A stretch of 64,000 bases of DNA from Chloroflexota bacterium (GCA_022825895.1 JAJDVX010000022.1:1-64000), one strand, 5' to 3'. Positions 36,461-45,770 are shown, counted from the first letter of the stretch. The notes: generated by a model not told the origin, from the letters alone. Made by a program: numbers and translations.

Positions 36461-37288
36461 ATGTATCGGTCAGTTCGAGCGGCGGCGTTGTCCATTAAGC
36501 CCAAGAAGTGGGACAAGCCCGCCAATGCCGACAAGCTGGAGGACTTTGTGCGCCAGGCCGCGGCCCAGGGCGCGGAACTGGTCGTAGCTCCCGAAGGATT
36601 CCTCGAAGGCTACGTCGTCATGGAGGTCATCGAGGACCCGGATCTCCGTGCCGACATGTGGGAGATCGCCGAGCCGCCGGACGGTCCCTACATTCAGCGC
36701 TTCAGCGACCTGGCGCGCGAACTCAGCATCGTGCTCTGCTTCGGCTACGCGGAACGGCGCGACGACGGCGTCTACAACGCGGCCATCATCCTGGGGCCCG
36801 ATGGCGAGCACTGCGGAACCTACTACAAGACGCAGCTTGCCGAGGGCGCGTGCGACGACTGGGACTTCAATCGACTCGGCCACAGCCTTCGCGCCATCGA
36901 CACCCCGGTGGGCCGCGTTGGCACCATGATCTGCAACGACCGCTGGAATCCACTGATTGCCCGCGCCCAGGTGATGGACGGCGCTCAAGCCTTACTGATC
37001 CCTTCCTTTGGCTCGCGCAGCCGCGACCAGAATCTGAACGTGATTGCGCGGGCGCGCGAAAACGGCGTGCCCGTGGTTGAAGCCAATGTTGGCGTGAATC
37101 TGATCGTCAGCAAGGGCGAAGTTGCCGCCTACGTCTGGGGAACCGACCGCATATCCATCGCCACCATCGAAGTCCCGCTGCCACCGTCGGACGTCAACGC
37201 CCGCGCCGTCGCTGAGGAGTTCATGACCTGGCGTGGACCCGAAATGCAGCGCCGCTACGAACGCACCGTGGAAAAGATCTCCAGCTGA
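36461..37288 (+). CDS. Carbon-nitrogen hydrolase (nitrilase superfamily)
   Basis: 275 residues. The catalytic triad is visible as Glu45 in VVAPEGFLEGY, Lys123 in TYYKTQLAEG and Cys158 in TMICNDRWNPLIA (approximate numbering). It hydrolyses amide or carbamoyl bonds; likely substrates include omega-amides, carbamoyl compounds or beta-ureidopropionate-like molecules, but this cannot be settled. The protein is alone on the plus strand and convergent with the DUF971 gene, 7 bases away. Confidence 0.92.
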   Translation: MYRSVRAAALSIKPKKWDKPANADKLEDFVRQAAAQGAELVVAPEGFLEGYVVMEVIEDPDLRADMWEIAEPPDGPYIQRFSDLARELSIVLCFGYAERRDDGVYNAAIILGPDGEHCGTYYKTQLAEGACDDWDFNRLGHSLRAIDTPVGRVGTMICNDRWNPLIARAQVMDGAQALLIPSFGSRSRDQNLNVIARARENGVPVVEANVGVNLIVSKGEVAAYVWGTDRISIATIEVPLPPSDVNARAVAEEFMTWRGPEMQRRYERTVEKISS

Positions 37289-37295
37289 CTCGCGC

Positions 37296-37634
37296 CTACC
37301 GGCTCTCGGACTCGATCCGATCGGCCAGTGCGCGCAGCATCTCCCACGGGAAGATTCCGGTGCTGTGGCTGTCGCTCCAGTCGAACGTGAGCGCATAGTT
37401 CCCCACCGGCGCAATTCGATAGGCGCGGATACTGCCCGGTATCGACGCTGGGTCAAGCAGGGGCGCGCCGGTCAGTTCATCGCGGCAGACGGCGCAGCCG
37501 CAGGCCAAGCGGATTTCTCGCAACGGAATCTCCGAGGTCACGCCGTCGGCCCAATCGATACCTAATGCGGCATCGCCGACGCGGTGGATGCCCACCGCGG
37601 TGACTCGCGCCCGGGCGTTCGAGCTTGCGGTCAC
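37296..37634 (-). CDS. DUF971 family protein
   Basis: 112 residues, GTG start overlapping the TGA stop of the upstream gene (GTGA), so translation is coupled. The DUF971 pattern is present: GIDWADGVTSEIPLREIRLACGCAVCRDE, PVGNYALTFDWSDSHSTGIFPWEML. This domain also forms the N-terminus of gamma-butyrobetaine hydroxylase and appears near Fe-S carrier genes, with unclear role. The Cys pair CGCAVC may bind metal. Confidence 0.88.
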   Translation of the reverse strand: MTASSNARARVTAVGIHRVGDAALGIDWADGVTSEIPLREIRLACGCAVCRDELTGAPLLDPASIPGSIRAYRIAPVGNYALTFDWSDSHSTGIFPWEMLRALADRIESESR

Positions 37635-40099
37635 CTGGCGGCGCTAGCGACGAGGCGCTCGATCTCATCGGCCAACGCGGCCGCCGCGACCGGTCCCTCG
37701 CCTTCCGCCATCACGCGAAATACCGGCCGGTCATCGTCGGGAACGACCACCGCTCGCTCAAAGCCTTTGCCGAAGACGACGCCATCAATCTCGCCCTCGT
37801 CACCACGGTCGGGGTGCGAGTTCAACACGCGCATCAACTTCGCGCGCCGCTCCCAGGCCACCGAAACTTCACGGTGCGCCAGCGTGAAGGCAGGCAACGA
37901 ACCGACTCTGGCCGACACAGACAAGTCGCTCAGCGCCTGGGCGCTTATCAGATGAACCAGGGTCGCCATGGCGTCTGGCCCCGGGTGGAGGTCCGGAAAG
38001 GCCAATGCATTTCGGCCGTTCGCCGCCACCACCGCCTGCTCAGCGTCACTCACCTGCATCATGTTGGCCACGTTGGCCTGCGTCCGGATCGATGTGAAGC
38101 CCAACTCGCTGGCGTACGAGGTCAGGCTGTTGGGCACCGTAAACGGGACGGCCAGTGGACCGGCGATTCCTCGTGCCCGCAGCCCGTCCAGGACCAGCGC
38201 GATGACGGTCAGGCTGTCGATTGGCGCTCCCTGCTCGTCCACCAGCCAAATGCGGTTTCCGTCAGGACCGACGACCGCGCCGAAGGTCGCGCCCACCGCC
38301 GTGACGATTCGCCCCAGTCGGGCCAACCGTTCCTCGATCGCCATTCCGCCGGAGCCGACGTCGACTGGTGAGGCGTCCACGGCGGTATCTCGCACGCCCA
38401 GGCGGGTCAGCACACTGAGCAGCGTTTCGCCGCAGGTTCCATCGCTGTAATCCACCACCACGCCGACGTGTCGGTGCGTGACTTCGGGATTGGCCACCAC
38501 GCGCAGGAGCGCTTCCTGGTAGGCCTCCACGGCGGATGCAACGGTTATTTCGGCGATCGATTCCGAGCCCACGCGCCGGAAATCTTCGCGCATGAACGTG
38601 GCTTCGATCTTGCGCTGTTCGGTCGGCCGAATGTCCACGCCCCGGGGGTTCGTGAAGCGCACGTCCACGGCCGCCGCGTCGTAGGGCGACGTGCGCACGT
38701 GGGTGGCGCCATCGGCCTCAAACCGAGCGCATGAGAACCGACCCACCGGAAACGGCGTGGATCCGATGTCGATCACGCGCACCCCCACGGAGGCCAGTCC
38801 GGCCATCAGCGCGCGTTTCACCATGCGCGCAGGCCGTGTCTGGTCTCGGTTCGCCACCACGGACGCGCCAACCGGCAGCGTGCTGCCCCAGGCCGCGCCC
38901 AGCCGCGCCGCAAACTCGGGGGTGAGTTCGAAATTTGCCAGCCCGGCCACGCCGCCGTGCGTGAAGATTGTGCGCCGGGCCTGCGGCGCGTGGATCAAGC
39001 TACGGTCCACCACCACGCCCTCGTCCACGAACTTGCGCGGCCAGATGCGAACCCCGGGTCGAACGGACGAACCGTCGGCCAGCGTGCTGCGGTCGCCGAT
39101 CACGACGTCTTCGCGAATGGTCACTCCGCGCCCGAGGTTGGCGTGCCGCGCCACAATGCATTGCTCAAGGCTGGCGCCGACCCCAACCACCACATTGCCA
39201 CTAATCACCGCGTCGCTGATCTGGGCGCGCTCGGCAATCACGGTGTTGTCCCCAATCACCGCGGGACCGTTGATGACCGCTTGGGCATGAACTTCACTCC
39301 CACGGCCTACGTACACCGGACCGCTCAATTGCGCCGCGGGATCGACACGAGCCGTTGCATCTACGGTTGGCGCGTCCGGTCGATACGTCGGGCCGTCGTA
39401 CGTCCGCACTCGCCCCGACACCAGATCGGCGTTCGCGGCCCGGTAGGCGTCGAGCGTGCCGATGTCGGTCCAATAGCCGTCGGCGATGTGGCCGAACAGC
39501 GGCCGCCCTCCGGTGAGCATGGCCGGAAATACGTCCATCGAAAAGTCCACTTCCCGCCCCGGTGGAATCAGATCAAAGACCGACGGGTCGAGCATGTAGA
39601 TGCCAGTGTTGGCGGCGTCGCTCAAAACCTCGCCCCAGGATGGTTTTTCCTGGAAGCGCACGATCCGCCCGTCGTCTTCGGTCACCACAACGCCGTATTC
39701 CAACGGATTGGGAACGCGCGCCAGCAGCAACGTGGCCTGCGAATTGCTGGACTGGTGCGCGGTTGCCAGCGCCGTCAGGTCCACATCCGTTAGCGCATCG
39801 CCCGAGATCACCAGGAATGGCTCGGTCAACTGGTCGCGGGCCAGCGCCACGCTGCCGGCGGTGCCCAACGGCTCGTTCTCGTAGGTATAGGTGATTCGCA
39901 GTCCGAAGTCCTCGCCGGACTGGAAGTAGTTCTCGATCGTGGAACCGAGATAGTGCAGCGTCACAATGATGTCGGTAAAGCCGTGCGCGCGCAGCAGCCG
40001 CAGGATGTGTTCCATGACGGGCGCGTCGCCCAGCATCGCCATTGGCTTGGGGCGCTCAATGGTCAGCGGTCGCAGCCGGGAGCCCTCGCCACCGGCCAT
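37631..40099 (-). CDS. GDP-mannose pyrophosphorylase / phosphomannomutase-like fusion
   Basis: 822 residues from ATG 40099. Domains in order: nucleotidyltransferase (1-230, MAGGEGSRLRPLT, KPMAMLG), left-handed beta-helix hexapeptides (about 250-350), alpha-D-phosphohexomutase-like (about 370-822). In the last domain the catalytic TASHNP is replaced by RTSPYD and the metal loop DPDGDR by GPDGNR, a change also typical of this fusion family, so mutase activity is doubtful. The first strand AVV precedes the ATG in-frame with no ATG, GTG, TTG or CTG between it and a TAA 16 codons up, so the real start may be unusual. It would supply GDP-mannose to gmd. Confidence 0.85.
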   Translation of the reverse strand: MAGGEGSRLRPLTIERPKPMAMLGDAPVMEHILRLLRAHGFTDIIVTLHYLGSTIENYFQSGEDFGLRITYTYENEPLGTAGSVALARDQLTEPFLVISGDALTDVDLTALATAHQSSNSQATLLLARVPNPLEYGVVVTEDDGRIVRFQEKPSWGEVLSDAANTGIYMLDPSVFDLIPPGREVDFSMDVFPAMLTGGRPLFGHIADGYWTDIGTLDAYRAANADLVSGRVRTYDGPTYRPDAPTVDATARVDPAAQLSGPVYVGRGSEVHAQAVINGPAVIGDNTVIAERAQISDAVISGNVVVGVGASLEQCIVARHANLGRGVTIREDVVIGDRSTLADGSSVRPGVRIWPRKFVDEGVVVDRSLIHAPQARRTIFTHGGVAGLANFELTPEFAARLGAAWGSTLPVGASVVANRDQTRPARMVKRALMAGLASVGVRVIDIGSTPFPVGRFSCARFEADGATHVRTSPYDAAAVDVRFTNPRGVDIRPTEQRKIEATFMREDFRRVGSESIAEITVASAVEAYQEALLRVVANPEVTHRHVGVVVDYSDGTCGETLLSVLTRLGVRDTAVDASPVDVGSGGMAIEERLARLGRIVTAVGATFGAVVGPDGNRIWLVDEQGAPIDSLTVIALVLDGLRARGIAGPLAVPFTVPNSLTSYASELGFTSIRTQANVANMMQVSDAEQAVVAANGRNALAFPDLHPGPDAMATLVHLISAQALSDLSVSARVGSLPAFTLAHREVSVAWERRAKLMRVLNSHPDRGDEGEIDGVVFGKGFERAVVVPDDDRPVFRVMAEGEGPVAAAALADEIERLVASAAR

Positions 40100-40231
40100 G
40101 ACTACGGCGTGTGTGGGGATTCTACGAGCCGTAACGTGGGTCGCGTTTTAGTCTACGGTCCGGCCTTGCCCTGTCAACGCCGGTGCTAGGCTCGCGCGCG
40201 GCCAGCTGCCGCGGACTACCGAAGCAAACGC

Positions 40232-40936
40232 ATGCCGCCTAACGACGCGCCCACGATCGCCGTGATCGTGCCCACGTTCAACGAGCGGGGAAACCCGGGT
40301 CCCCTGGTGGAGCAGGTATCGGCCGCGCTTGCCGACCGGCCGTTTCGCATCGTGTTCGCTGACGACAGTACCGACGGCACCACGCGTGAAATCCGGGATC
40401 TGGCGCGGGAGAGCGTCACCATCAGCCTGAACCACAGTTCAAGTCGGCGAGGCCTGGCGCGCGCCGTCGTGGAGACCCTGGCTGACGTGACGGAAGAGTT
40501 CGTCGTCATTATGGACGGCGATCTTCAGCACCCGCCCAGGCTCCTACCGTCGCTTATCGTCACGCTGACGGCGGGGGCTGACATCGCCGTCGCCAGCCGC
40601 TATGCGCCGGGTGGCCGTGAGCTGGGGCTCAGCGGCCCAATTCGACGGCTCGTGAGCCGGCAGTCGACGCGCGCCGCGCGCCTGCTGCTGCCGCAGGCTC
40701 GCCAAACGACTGATCCGATGAGTGGGTTTTTCGCGATTCGTCGCGCCATTCTCGATGGCGCCACGCTTCAACCCGTCGGCTTCAAGATCCTGATTGAAGT
40801 GCTCGTTCGTGGCCACGCCCGCCGCGTTGTCGATGTGCCCTATACGCTTGACCGACGCACGCGCGCCGCCAGCAAGGCCTCTCCACTTGAGGGCGTGCGC
40901 TTTCTGCGCCACCTCGTAAGGCTGCGCGCGACCTAG
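40232..40936 (+). CDS. GT2 glycosyltransferase, dolichol-phosphate mannosyltransferase-like
   Basis: 234 residues. The GT-A core has IAVIVPTFNERGNPGPLVEQ, FADDSTDGTTREI, MDGDLQHPPRLL (DxD-type motif) and a QTTDPMSGFFAIRRAIL segment typical of polyprenyl-phosphate mannose synthases. No C-terminal membrane domain is present. It is divergent from the GDP-mannose pyrophosphorylase fusion, a sensible partner since GDP-mannose is the expected donor. It overlaps the convergent nucleoside phosphorylase by 4 bases. Confidence 0.9.
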   Translation: MPPNDAPTIAVIVPTFNERGNPGPLVEQVSAALADRPFRIVFADDSTDGTTREIRDLARESVTISLNHSSSRRGLARAVVETLADVTEEFVVIMDGDLQHPPRLLPSLIVTLTAGADIAVASRYAPGGRELGLSGPIRRLVSRQSTRAARLLLPQARQTTDPMSGFFAIRRAILDGATLQPVGFKILIEVLVRGHARRVVDVPYTLDRRTRAASKASPLEGVRFLRHLVRLRAT

Positions 40937-41760
40937 GCCGAGCCGAATTTCCCGACGACTGCCGCCAGCGCAGTGCCCAGGCGCGGCGCGACGGCGGAGG
41001 CCGCGTCCACAACCGCGGCATGCCCGTCATCCGCCGGCTCTTCAGTTCCAGCCACGTTCGTAATCGTGGTCACGGCACCCACCTCGGCGCCCGCGTGGCG
41101 CGCGACGACGACCTCAGGCGCTGTTGACATGCCGACCGCGTCGGCCCCGACGTGGCGCAGGAGTGCCGTCTCCGCCGGCGTCTCATAGGAGGGCCCGGCG
41201 ACCATGGCATAGGTTCCCTGGCGCACCGTCAGGCCGGCACGCGCAAGTTCCCGCACGAGACCCTTGATGAGCGCTGGGCCATAGGCATCGGCCATCCCTG
41301 GGAATCGCTCGCCGCGCGGGTCGTTGGGTCCCACCAGGGGGTGATGTCCCGCCAGCCCTGGCAGAAACACGTGATCGGAAACCACCATGACGTCGCCCGG
41401 CCGGTAGTGCGGGTTAAGCGCACCGGCGGCATTCGTGAGCAGCAGGTGGGTGACACCCGCGTCGAGCAGAACGCGGACAAAGGTGGCGATCGGCTGCATG
41501 TCGCCGTGTTCGTAAAAGTGAGGTCGTCCCTGGCAGATCCATACCGGCACCCCGTGCGCGACCGCCAGGCGCAAGCGGCCCGGATGTCCTACGACCGTGG
41601 CGGCCGGGAAACCCGGAATGTTGGCGTAGTCAAGCGTTCGACAGAGGTTGAAGGCTCCGATGAGCTCAGAAAGCCCACTGCCGCTCACCACGGCCCAGCG
41701 CGGCAGGGTTCCGCTGGCGGCCGCCCGCAGGACCTCGGCACCGCGAGCGGCCTCGGTCAC
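40933..41760 (-). CDS. punA: Purine nucleoside phosphorylase
   Basis: 275 residues, GTG start. It is the trimeric PNP type: VVSGSGLSELI (phosphate loop), GRPHFYEHGDM, LTNAAGALNPHYRPGDVMVVSDH and AGPSYETPAETALLRHVGADAVGMSTAPEV. The base-recognition Glu lies in SYETPAE and the later ITNVAG Asn favours 6-oxopurine nucleosides (inosine/guanosine); MTA phosphorylases have Asp there. It belongs to purine salvage. It is preceded by xerD, 26 bases upstream. Confidence 0.93.
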   Translation of the reverse strand: MTEAARGAEVLRAAASGTLPRWAVVSGSGLSELIGAFNLCRTLDYANIPGFPAATVVGHPGRLRLAVAHGVPVWICQGRPHFYEHGDMQPIATFVRVLLDAGVTHLLLTNAAGALNPHYRPGDVMVVSDHVFLPGLAGHHPLVGPNDPRGERFPGMADAYGPALIKGLVRELARAGLTVRQGTYAMVAGPSYETPAETALLRHVGADAVGMSTAPEVVVARHAGAEVGAVTTITNVAGTEEPADDGHAAVVDAASAVAPRLGTALAAVVGKFGSA

Positions 41761-41786
41761 GCCGTGCTTCCTGCTCCTGTTCCGCG

Positions 41787-42653
41787 TTACGCCGGCGGGC
41801 GATTCTCCCGCGCCAACTCAGCATAGACCTGGGTGGTCGCGGGACTGGCGTGACCCAGCAGCTTCTGGACCTCGCGTACGCTACTGTCGCCCTGCAGGCG
41901 ATGCGCGGCAAACGAGTGTCGCAGCGTATGCGGGGTGATTGGCGTTTCGATGTTGGAGCGTTTTGCATAGGCCTTGACAATCAGCCAGAAGCCCTGACGG
42001 GTCAGCCGGTTGCCGCGATGATTCAGAAACACCGCAGGCTCATCGACGCGACGTAGCAGTTTTTCACGCCCATTGGTCATGTAGGCCTGTAGCGCCTCGG
42101 CCGCGCGCTCCGACAACGGTACCGTGCGGGCGTTGGCGCCGTCGCGGCCCAACAGAATCTCACGTGCCCAGCAGTCGACGTCATCCACGTTCAACTCAAC
42201 GAGCTCAGAGACACGCATTCCGGTGGCGTACAGGGCTTCCAGCATCGCGCGGTCCCGCATGCGCTCCGGCGTGGATGCGTCCGCCGCCTGTTCCAACAGG
42301 CGCTCGACCTCGGCGGTGGAGATTATTCGGGGACGACGTCTTGCCACGCGAGCGCCGTCCATCCCGGCGGTGGGATCCGTGGTCACCGCTTCCGAGGACA
42401 ACAGGTAGCGATACAGGGCTTTGACCGCTGCCAGCTTGCGCGCCCTCGATGTCTGCCGGTATTCACGCTGAATGAGATTGGTCATGAAGGACCGAATCAC
42501 TTTGGGGGGAATGTCCCAGTCGCCGTAGCCGGCCTTGTGCAGAAACGTCTCGAATTGCCGCAGGTCGCTCCGGTAGGCGGCCAACGTGTTCTCTGCTAAT
42601 CCGCGCTCGGTCCGCAAGTGTTGGACGAAGTCGTCCACGCTGGCGCGCATCAT
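41787..42653 (-). CDS. xerD: Tyrosine recombinase XerD/XerC
   Basis: About 288 residues from ATG 42653 (MRASVDDFVQHLRTERGLAENTL begins at the second of two Met codons); the frame extends to 42740 without conserved sequence. The N-terminal SAM-like core-binding domain is followed by a catalytic domain with Arg in TGMRVSEL, HTLRHSFAAHRL, LGHASPATTQVYAEL (Arg, His-x-x-Arg, His and Tyr nucleophile). It resolves chromosome dimers at dif with FtsK. It looks like the housekeeping enzyme; no phage genes or attachment repeats adjoin it. Confidence 0.9.
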   Translation of the reverse strand: MMRASVDDFVQHLRTERGLAENTLAAYRSDLRQFETFLHKAGYGDWDIPPKVIRSFMTNLIQREYRQTSRARKLAAVKALYRYLLSSEAVTTDPTAGMDGARVARRRPRIISTAEVERLLEQAADASTPERMRDRAMLEALYATGMRVSELVELNVDDVDCWAREILLGRDGANARTVPLSERAAEALQAYMTNGREKLLRRVDEPAVFLNHRGNRLTRQGFWLIVKAYAKRSNIETPITPHTLRHSFAAHRLQGDSSVREVQKLLGHASPATTQVYAELARENRPPA

Positions 42654-42831
42654 CGCCTTGGATGGGTGACAAGCATTCGGACGTCGTACTCCCTGGCAAC
42701 GGGCGGCTGGGTGCTTTTTCCCGCCTCCCGATGCGCACACCGTGCGGATGGGGACCGTTATGTTAACACGAAAACCGCGTACAACCCGGATTGTCGCCTA
42801 GACTCTGGCAAAGTCCTCGAAAGCCCCCGGA
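42654..42831. other. Divergent spacer between xerD and larA
   Basis: 178 bases with divergent genes. I see a GTTAAC site near 42765 but no convincing promoter pair and no hairpin. The larA start has no strong ribosome site. Confidence 0.35.
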
Positions 42832-44085
42832 ATGCGCGTAGATCTCGCCTACGGCGACGGCGTTCTGCCCATCGAGCTTGACGAAGACGCCGCCGTCATC
42901 GAACCACGCGACCCGGCGCGCGTCGGCAATCCGGGCCAGGCCCTGCGTGAGGCCCTGCGCCGGCCCATCGCCGGCCCGCCGCTGGCTGATCTTGTCCGTC
43001 CGGATGACGCGATCGTAGTGGTAATTGGTGACAGCACACGGCCGGCGCCAAATCGGTTGATGCTGGAAGCGCTGTTGGGCGAGTTGGGCGCCGACGTGAC
43101 GGACCGCATGCACGTGCTGGTTGCCACCGGCCTGCATCGACCTACCCGCGACGACGAACTCGACCGGATGCTCGGCCCTGACCTGCGCCGTCAGCTGCGG
43201 ATCACCAATCACGACGCTCATGACGCGTCAAGCCTGCGGGAAATCGGCCGGACGTCATCGGGGCGACCCGTGCGCATCAATCGTCGCTACCTGGACGCCG
43301 ACGTTCGCATCACGCTGGGCCTGATCGAGCCGCACTTTTTTGCCGGTTTCAGCGGCGGGGCCAAGCTGATTCTCCCCGGCGTCGCGGGGGAAGCGAGCAT
43401 CTTGCGCAATCACGACGCCGAGATGATCGGGCATCCCAACGCTCGGTGGGGCACGCTGGCCGGCAATCCCATTCACCGGGAGCAACGCGAAGCGGCCCGA
43501 CTGGCGGGCTGCGAGTTCAGCGTGAACGTCACGATCGCGGGCGACGGCGCGATCACCGGTATATTTGCCGGCGAGTTGGAGGCGGTGCATGACGCCGGGT
43601 GCGCGACGGCGCTGCAAGCGGCGATGCAGCCGGTCGACAAGCCGTACGACGTTGTGATTACGACCAACGGCGGTCATCCGCTGGATCTGAATCTCTACCA
43701 GGCCGTCAAAGGGATGGACGCCGCAGCACAGATCGTGCGCCCGGGCGGCCACATCGTGATGGCCGCCGAGTGTCGCGAAGGCGCTGGACACGGCGACTTC
43801 GTACACATTCTGCGTGAACACCCAACGCCGGGCGCGATGGTCCAGTCCATCCGGGAAGCTCGATACGTTCGCGGCGACCAGTGGCAGAATCAGATTCTCG
43901 GTCGAGTGCTCGACAGCGCCACCGTGCATCTACGCGCCGACGGTCTCACGGACGATGAGATTCGCGCCGCGCACTGTGTTCCCTGCCCCGATGTCGCGCA
44001 GCGAACCCGCGAGTTGAGCGGTTCCTCGGGCCGTACCTGCGTGCTTCCTCGCGGGCCCTTTACGATTCCGTATATCGCCGCCTAA
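42832..44085 (+). CDS. larA: LarA-family nickel-pincer racemase homologue
   Basis: 417 residues. LarA is a lactate racemase using a nickel-pincer nucleotide; homologues racemise or epimerise many 2-hydroxyacids. Family motifs present: GDSTRPAP, VATGLHRPTRDDEL, NHDAHD, LIEPHFFAGFSGGAKLILPGVAG (containing the Lys that attaches the cofactor) and NGGHPLDLNLYQAVKGMDAA. LarB, LarC and LarE, needed to build the cofactor, are not in the window. Substrate is unknown. It may serve the tandem Ldh2 dehydrogenases some 5 kb away by interconverting 2-hydroxyacid isomers, though that is inference. Confidence 0.9.
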   Translation: MRVDLAYGDGVLPIELDEDAAVIEPRDPARVGNPGQALREALRRPIAGPPLADLVRPDDAIVVVIGDSTRPAPNRLMLEALLGELGADVTDRMHVLVATGLHRPTRDDELDRMLGPDLRRQLRITNHDAHDASSLREIGRTSSGRPVRINRRYLDADVRITLGLIEPHFFAGFSGGAKLILPGVAGEASILRNHDAEMIGHPNARWGTLAGNPIHREQREAARLAGCEFSVNVTIAGDGAITGIFAGELEAVHDAGCATALQAAMQPVDKPYDVVITTNGGHPLDLNLYQAVKGMDAAAQIVRPGGHIVMAAECREGAGHGDFVHILREHPTPGAMVQSIREARYVRGDQWQNQILGRVLDSATVHLRADGLTDDEIRAAHCVPCPDVAQRTRELSGSSGRTCVLPRGPFTIPYIAA

Positions 44086-44210
44086 CCCCGGGCAGGCAAG
44101 TCGCGCCTGAGCGACCGCAATCATCAGGGCGGTCCCGGGAAGACGCAGATGCAGCAACCTCAGTAGACTCTCGACCACGGCGCAGCGGCCGCGGCGGAAG
44201 GGGTGATCAC

Positions 44211-44423
44211 GTGGAAAGCACGTCACCGAACGGCGACCACCAGCACGAGCACGTGTTTCAGGAGGTCTATTTGAGCGACGCCGTAGCCATCTCCGAGGAG
44301 ACGACCCACGGCACGGTCACGCTGGAACTCTTCGAACGCGGTCTGATCATGCACATGGAGAAAGAGGAGGGCCTGGAACTGGCCCGGGCCTTTACCGCGC
44401 TGGCGCGATACCTGGAGGACTAG
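44211..44423 (+). CDS. Small uncharacterised acidic protein
   Basis: 70 residues, GTG start with a GGAAGG-type site upstream. His-rich and acidic N-terminus (HQHEHVFQEV), then a strand-like SDAVAISEETTHGTVTLELF and a C-terminal helix (EEGLELARAFTALARYLED). No family recognised. It ends 2 bases before the convergent amidohydrolase. Its plausible secondary structure and ribosome site suggest it is real. Confidence 0.55.
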   Translation: MESTSPNGDHQHEHVFQEVYLSDAVAISEETTHGTVTLELFERGLIMHMEKEEGLELARAFTALARYLED

Positions 44424-44425
44424 CC

Positions 44426-45655
44426 TTAGGCGTCGGCGTCGCGAGTCATAGGCTGAGACGACAGTTCGACGGGCAATTCCTCGGAGGGCCCGAGCACCTC
44501 GGGATCCAGCCGTACGCCCGCGCGGAATGTGTGGGCGGCGCGCAACTCTCGGTCCCAGGTTCGTTGCACGCCGGTGCAATCGACCAGCGTGACCGGACCC
44601 TCGTCCACGGCCACGACTGCAATGTCGGCCTCCGCGCCGACGCGCAGCGTGCCGGCGTCAAGACCCAGCTTTCTGGCCGGCGCGAGCGTGCAGCGCGCCA
44701 CGATTTCTTCCAGCGGCATACCCAGGAACCAGAACTTGGTCATCACGTTGGGCAGGCTGAAGGCGGGGCCATGCACACAGCCGCGGTGCAAATCCGAACT
44801 GACGTAGTCCGGCGGGAATCCTGAATCCAACGCCGTTTGCGCCGTCTCCCATCCGAAACTGCTCTTACCATGCCCGATATCGAATTCAATTCCCGCGGCT
44901 CGAGCCTCCATCACTGCCGGCAGGACGCCGCGGGCGTCCAGGTCCACCAGCCCGCCTTCCAACGGGGTGTAGCTGTGGGTGACGACGTCGCCAGGCCGCA
45001 GCCGATCAAGCACGTCAGGAATGGCTTCCGGGGTGTAGCCGATATGGACCATCAGCCAGACCCCCGCCTGTTCCGCAGCTTCCACGGCCGCGTCAAGCGC
45101 GGCCCTGGCCTGGGCGCCGGCGCCGACAATGTTCTCCGAATAGCGGATCTTGACGCCCGGCGCGATGTCCCGATTCGCGTCGATCGCGCGGACGGTCCCG
45201 TCAATATCCAGGTAGCGCGGATCGCGCAACTCGCCCAAGGTGGTGACCAGACCTGCCGTGCAGATGTTGACGAGGGCACGGATTCGGGTGCTGGCAGGTT
45301 CGATGACATAGCGGCGAAGCCCCGCCAGAGTGATGGCCCCGGCGCTGCCGGTATCGAGGAATGCGGTGGAACCACCCGCGGCGCCAATCTTGTCGGCTTC
45401 CAGTCCCCAGACCGTGGCGCCCCAGTACACGTGGACGTGAAAGTCGACCAATCCCGGTACGACATAGGCGCCGTCCGCGTGGACAACCTCCGTGGCCCGG
45501 CCCGCCAGATCAGGGGCAACCGCCGCGATCCGGCCGTCGACAACGCCCACGTCGGCCCGCGTCGATTTGTTCACCGATGGGTCGATGACGGTTCCACCGC
45601 GGATGAGCAGGTCGAACGGAGTTGAACAGGCGCTGGTCTCGTGGCTCGGCGTCAA
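44426..45655 (-). CDS. Atu3266/EF_0837-like amidohydrolase
   Basis: 409 residues, metal-dependent amidohydrolase. PGLVDFHVHVYWG supplies the HxH ligands, GVKIRYSENIVG the carbamylated Lys, HIGYTPEAI and DVVTHSYTPLEG two His, and SSDLHRGCVHGP the Asp region. The family groups near dihydroorotase and includes deacetylases of N-acyl compounds; its substrate is unclear. The N-terminus FDLLIRGGTVIDPS is the usual beta-sandwich start. It is divergent from groES. Confidence 0.88.
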   Translation of the reverse strand: MTPSHETSACSTPFDLLIRGGTVIDPSVNKSTRADVGVVDGRIAAVAPDLAGRATEVVHADGAYVVPGLVDFHVHVYWGATVWGLEADKIGAAGGSTAFLDTGSAGAITLAGLRRYVIEPASTRIRALVNICTAGLVTTLGELRDPRYLDIDGTVRAIDANRDIAPGVKIRYSENIVGAGAQARAALDAAVEAAEQAGVWLMVHIGYTPEAIPDVLDRLRPGDVVTHSYTPLEGGLVDLDARGVLPAVMEARAAGIEFDIGHGKSSFGWETAQTALDSGFPPDYVSSDLHRGCVHGPAFSLPNVMTKFWFLGMPLEEIVARCTLAPARKLGLDAGTLRVGAEADIAVVAVDEGPVTLVDCTGVQRTWDRELRAAHTFRAGVRLDPEVLGPSEELPVELSSQPMTRDADA

Positions 45656-45770
45656 GTCGAATCCCTGGCGGTGGGCACTGGCACGGCACGCCGCATCCTA
45701 CGAAGAATCGCTGCGGCACGCGCGACGGTGGGGTACCATCGGGCAGTCGAGCGTCCCCTGCGACGCCGGC

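Noticed and set aside
41787..42653. XerD as a marker of an integrative element
   Set aside because: The neighbours are housekeeping genes, no att-like direct repeats or phage genes were seen, and the protein looks like the chromosomal dimer-resolution enzyme.
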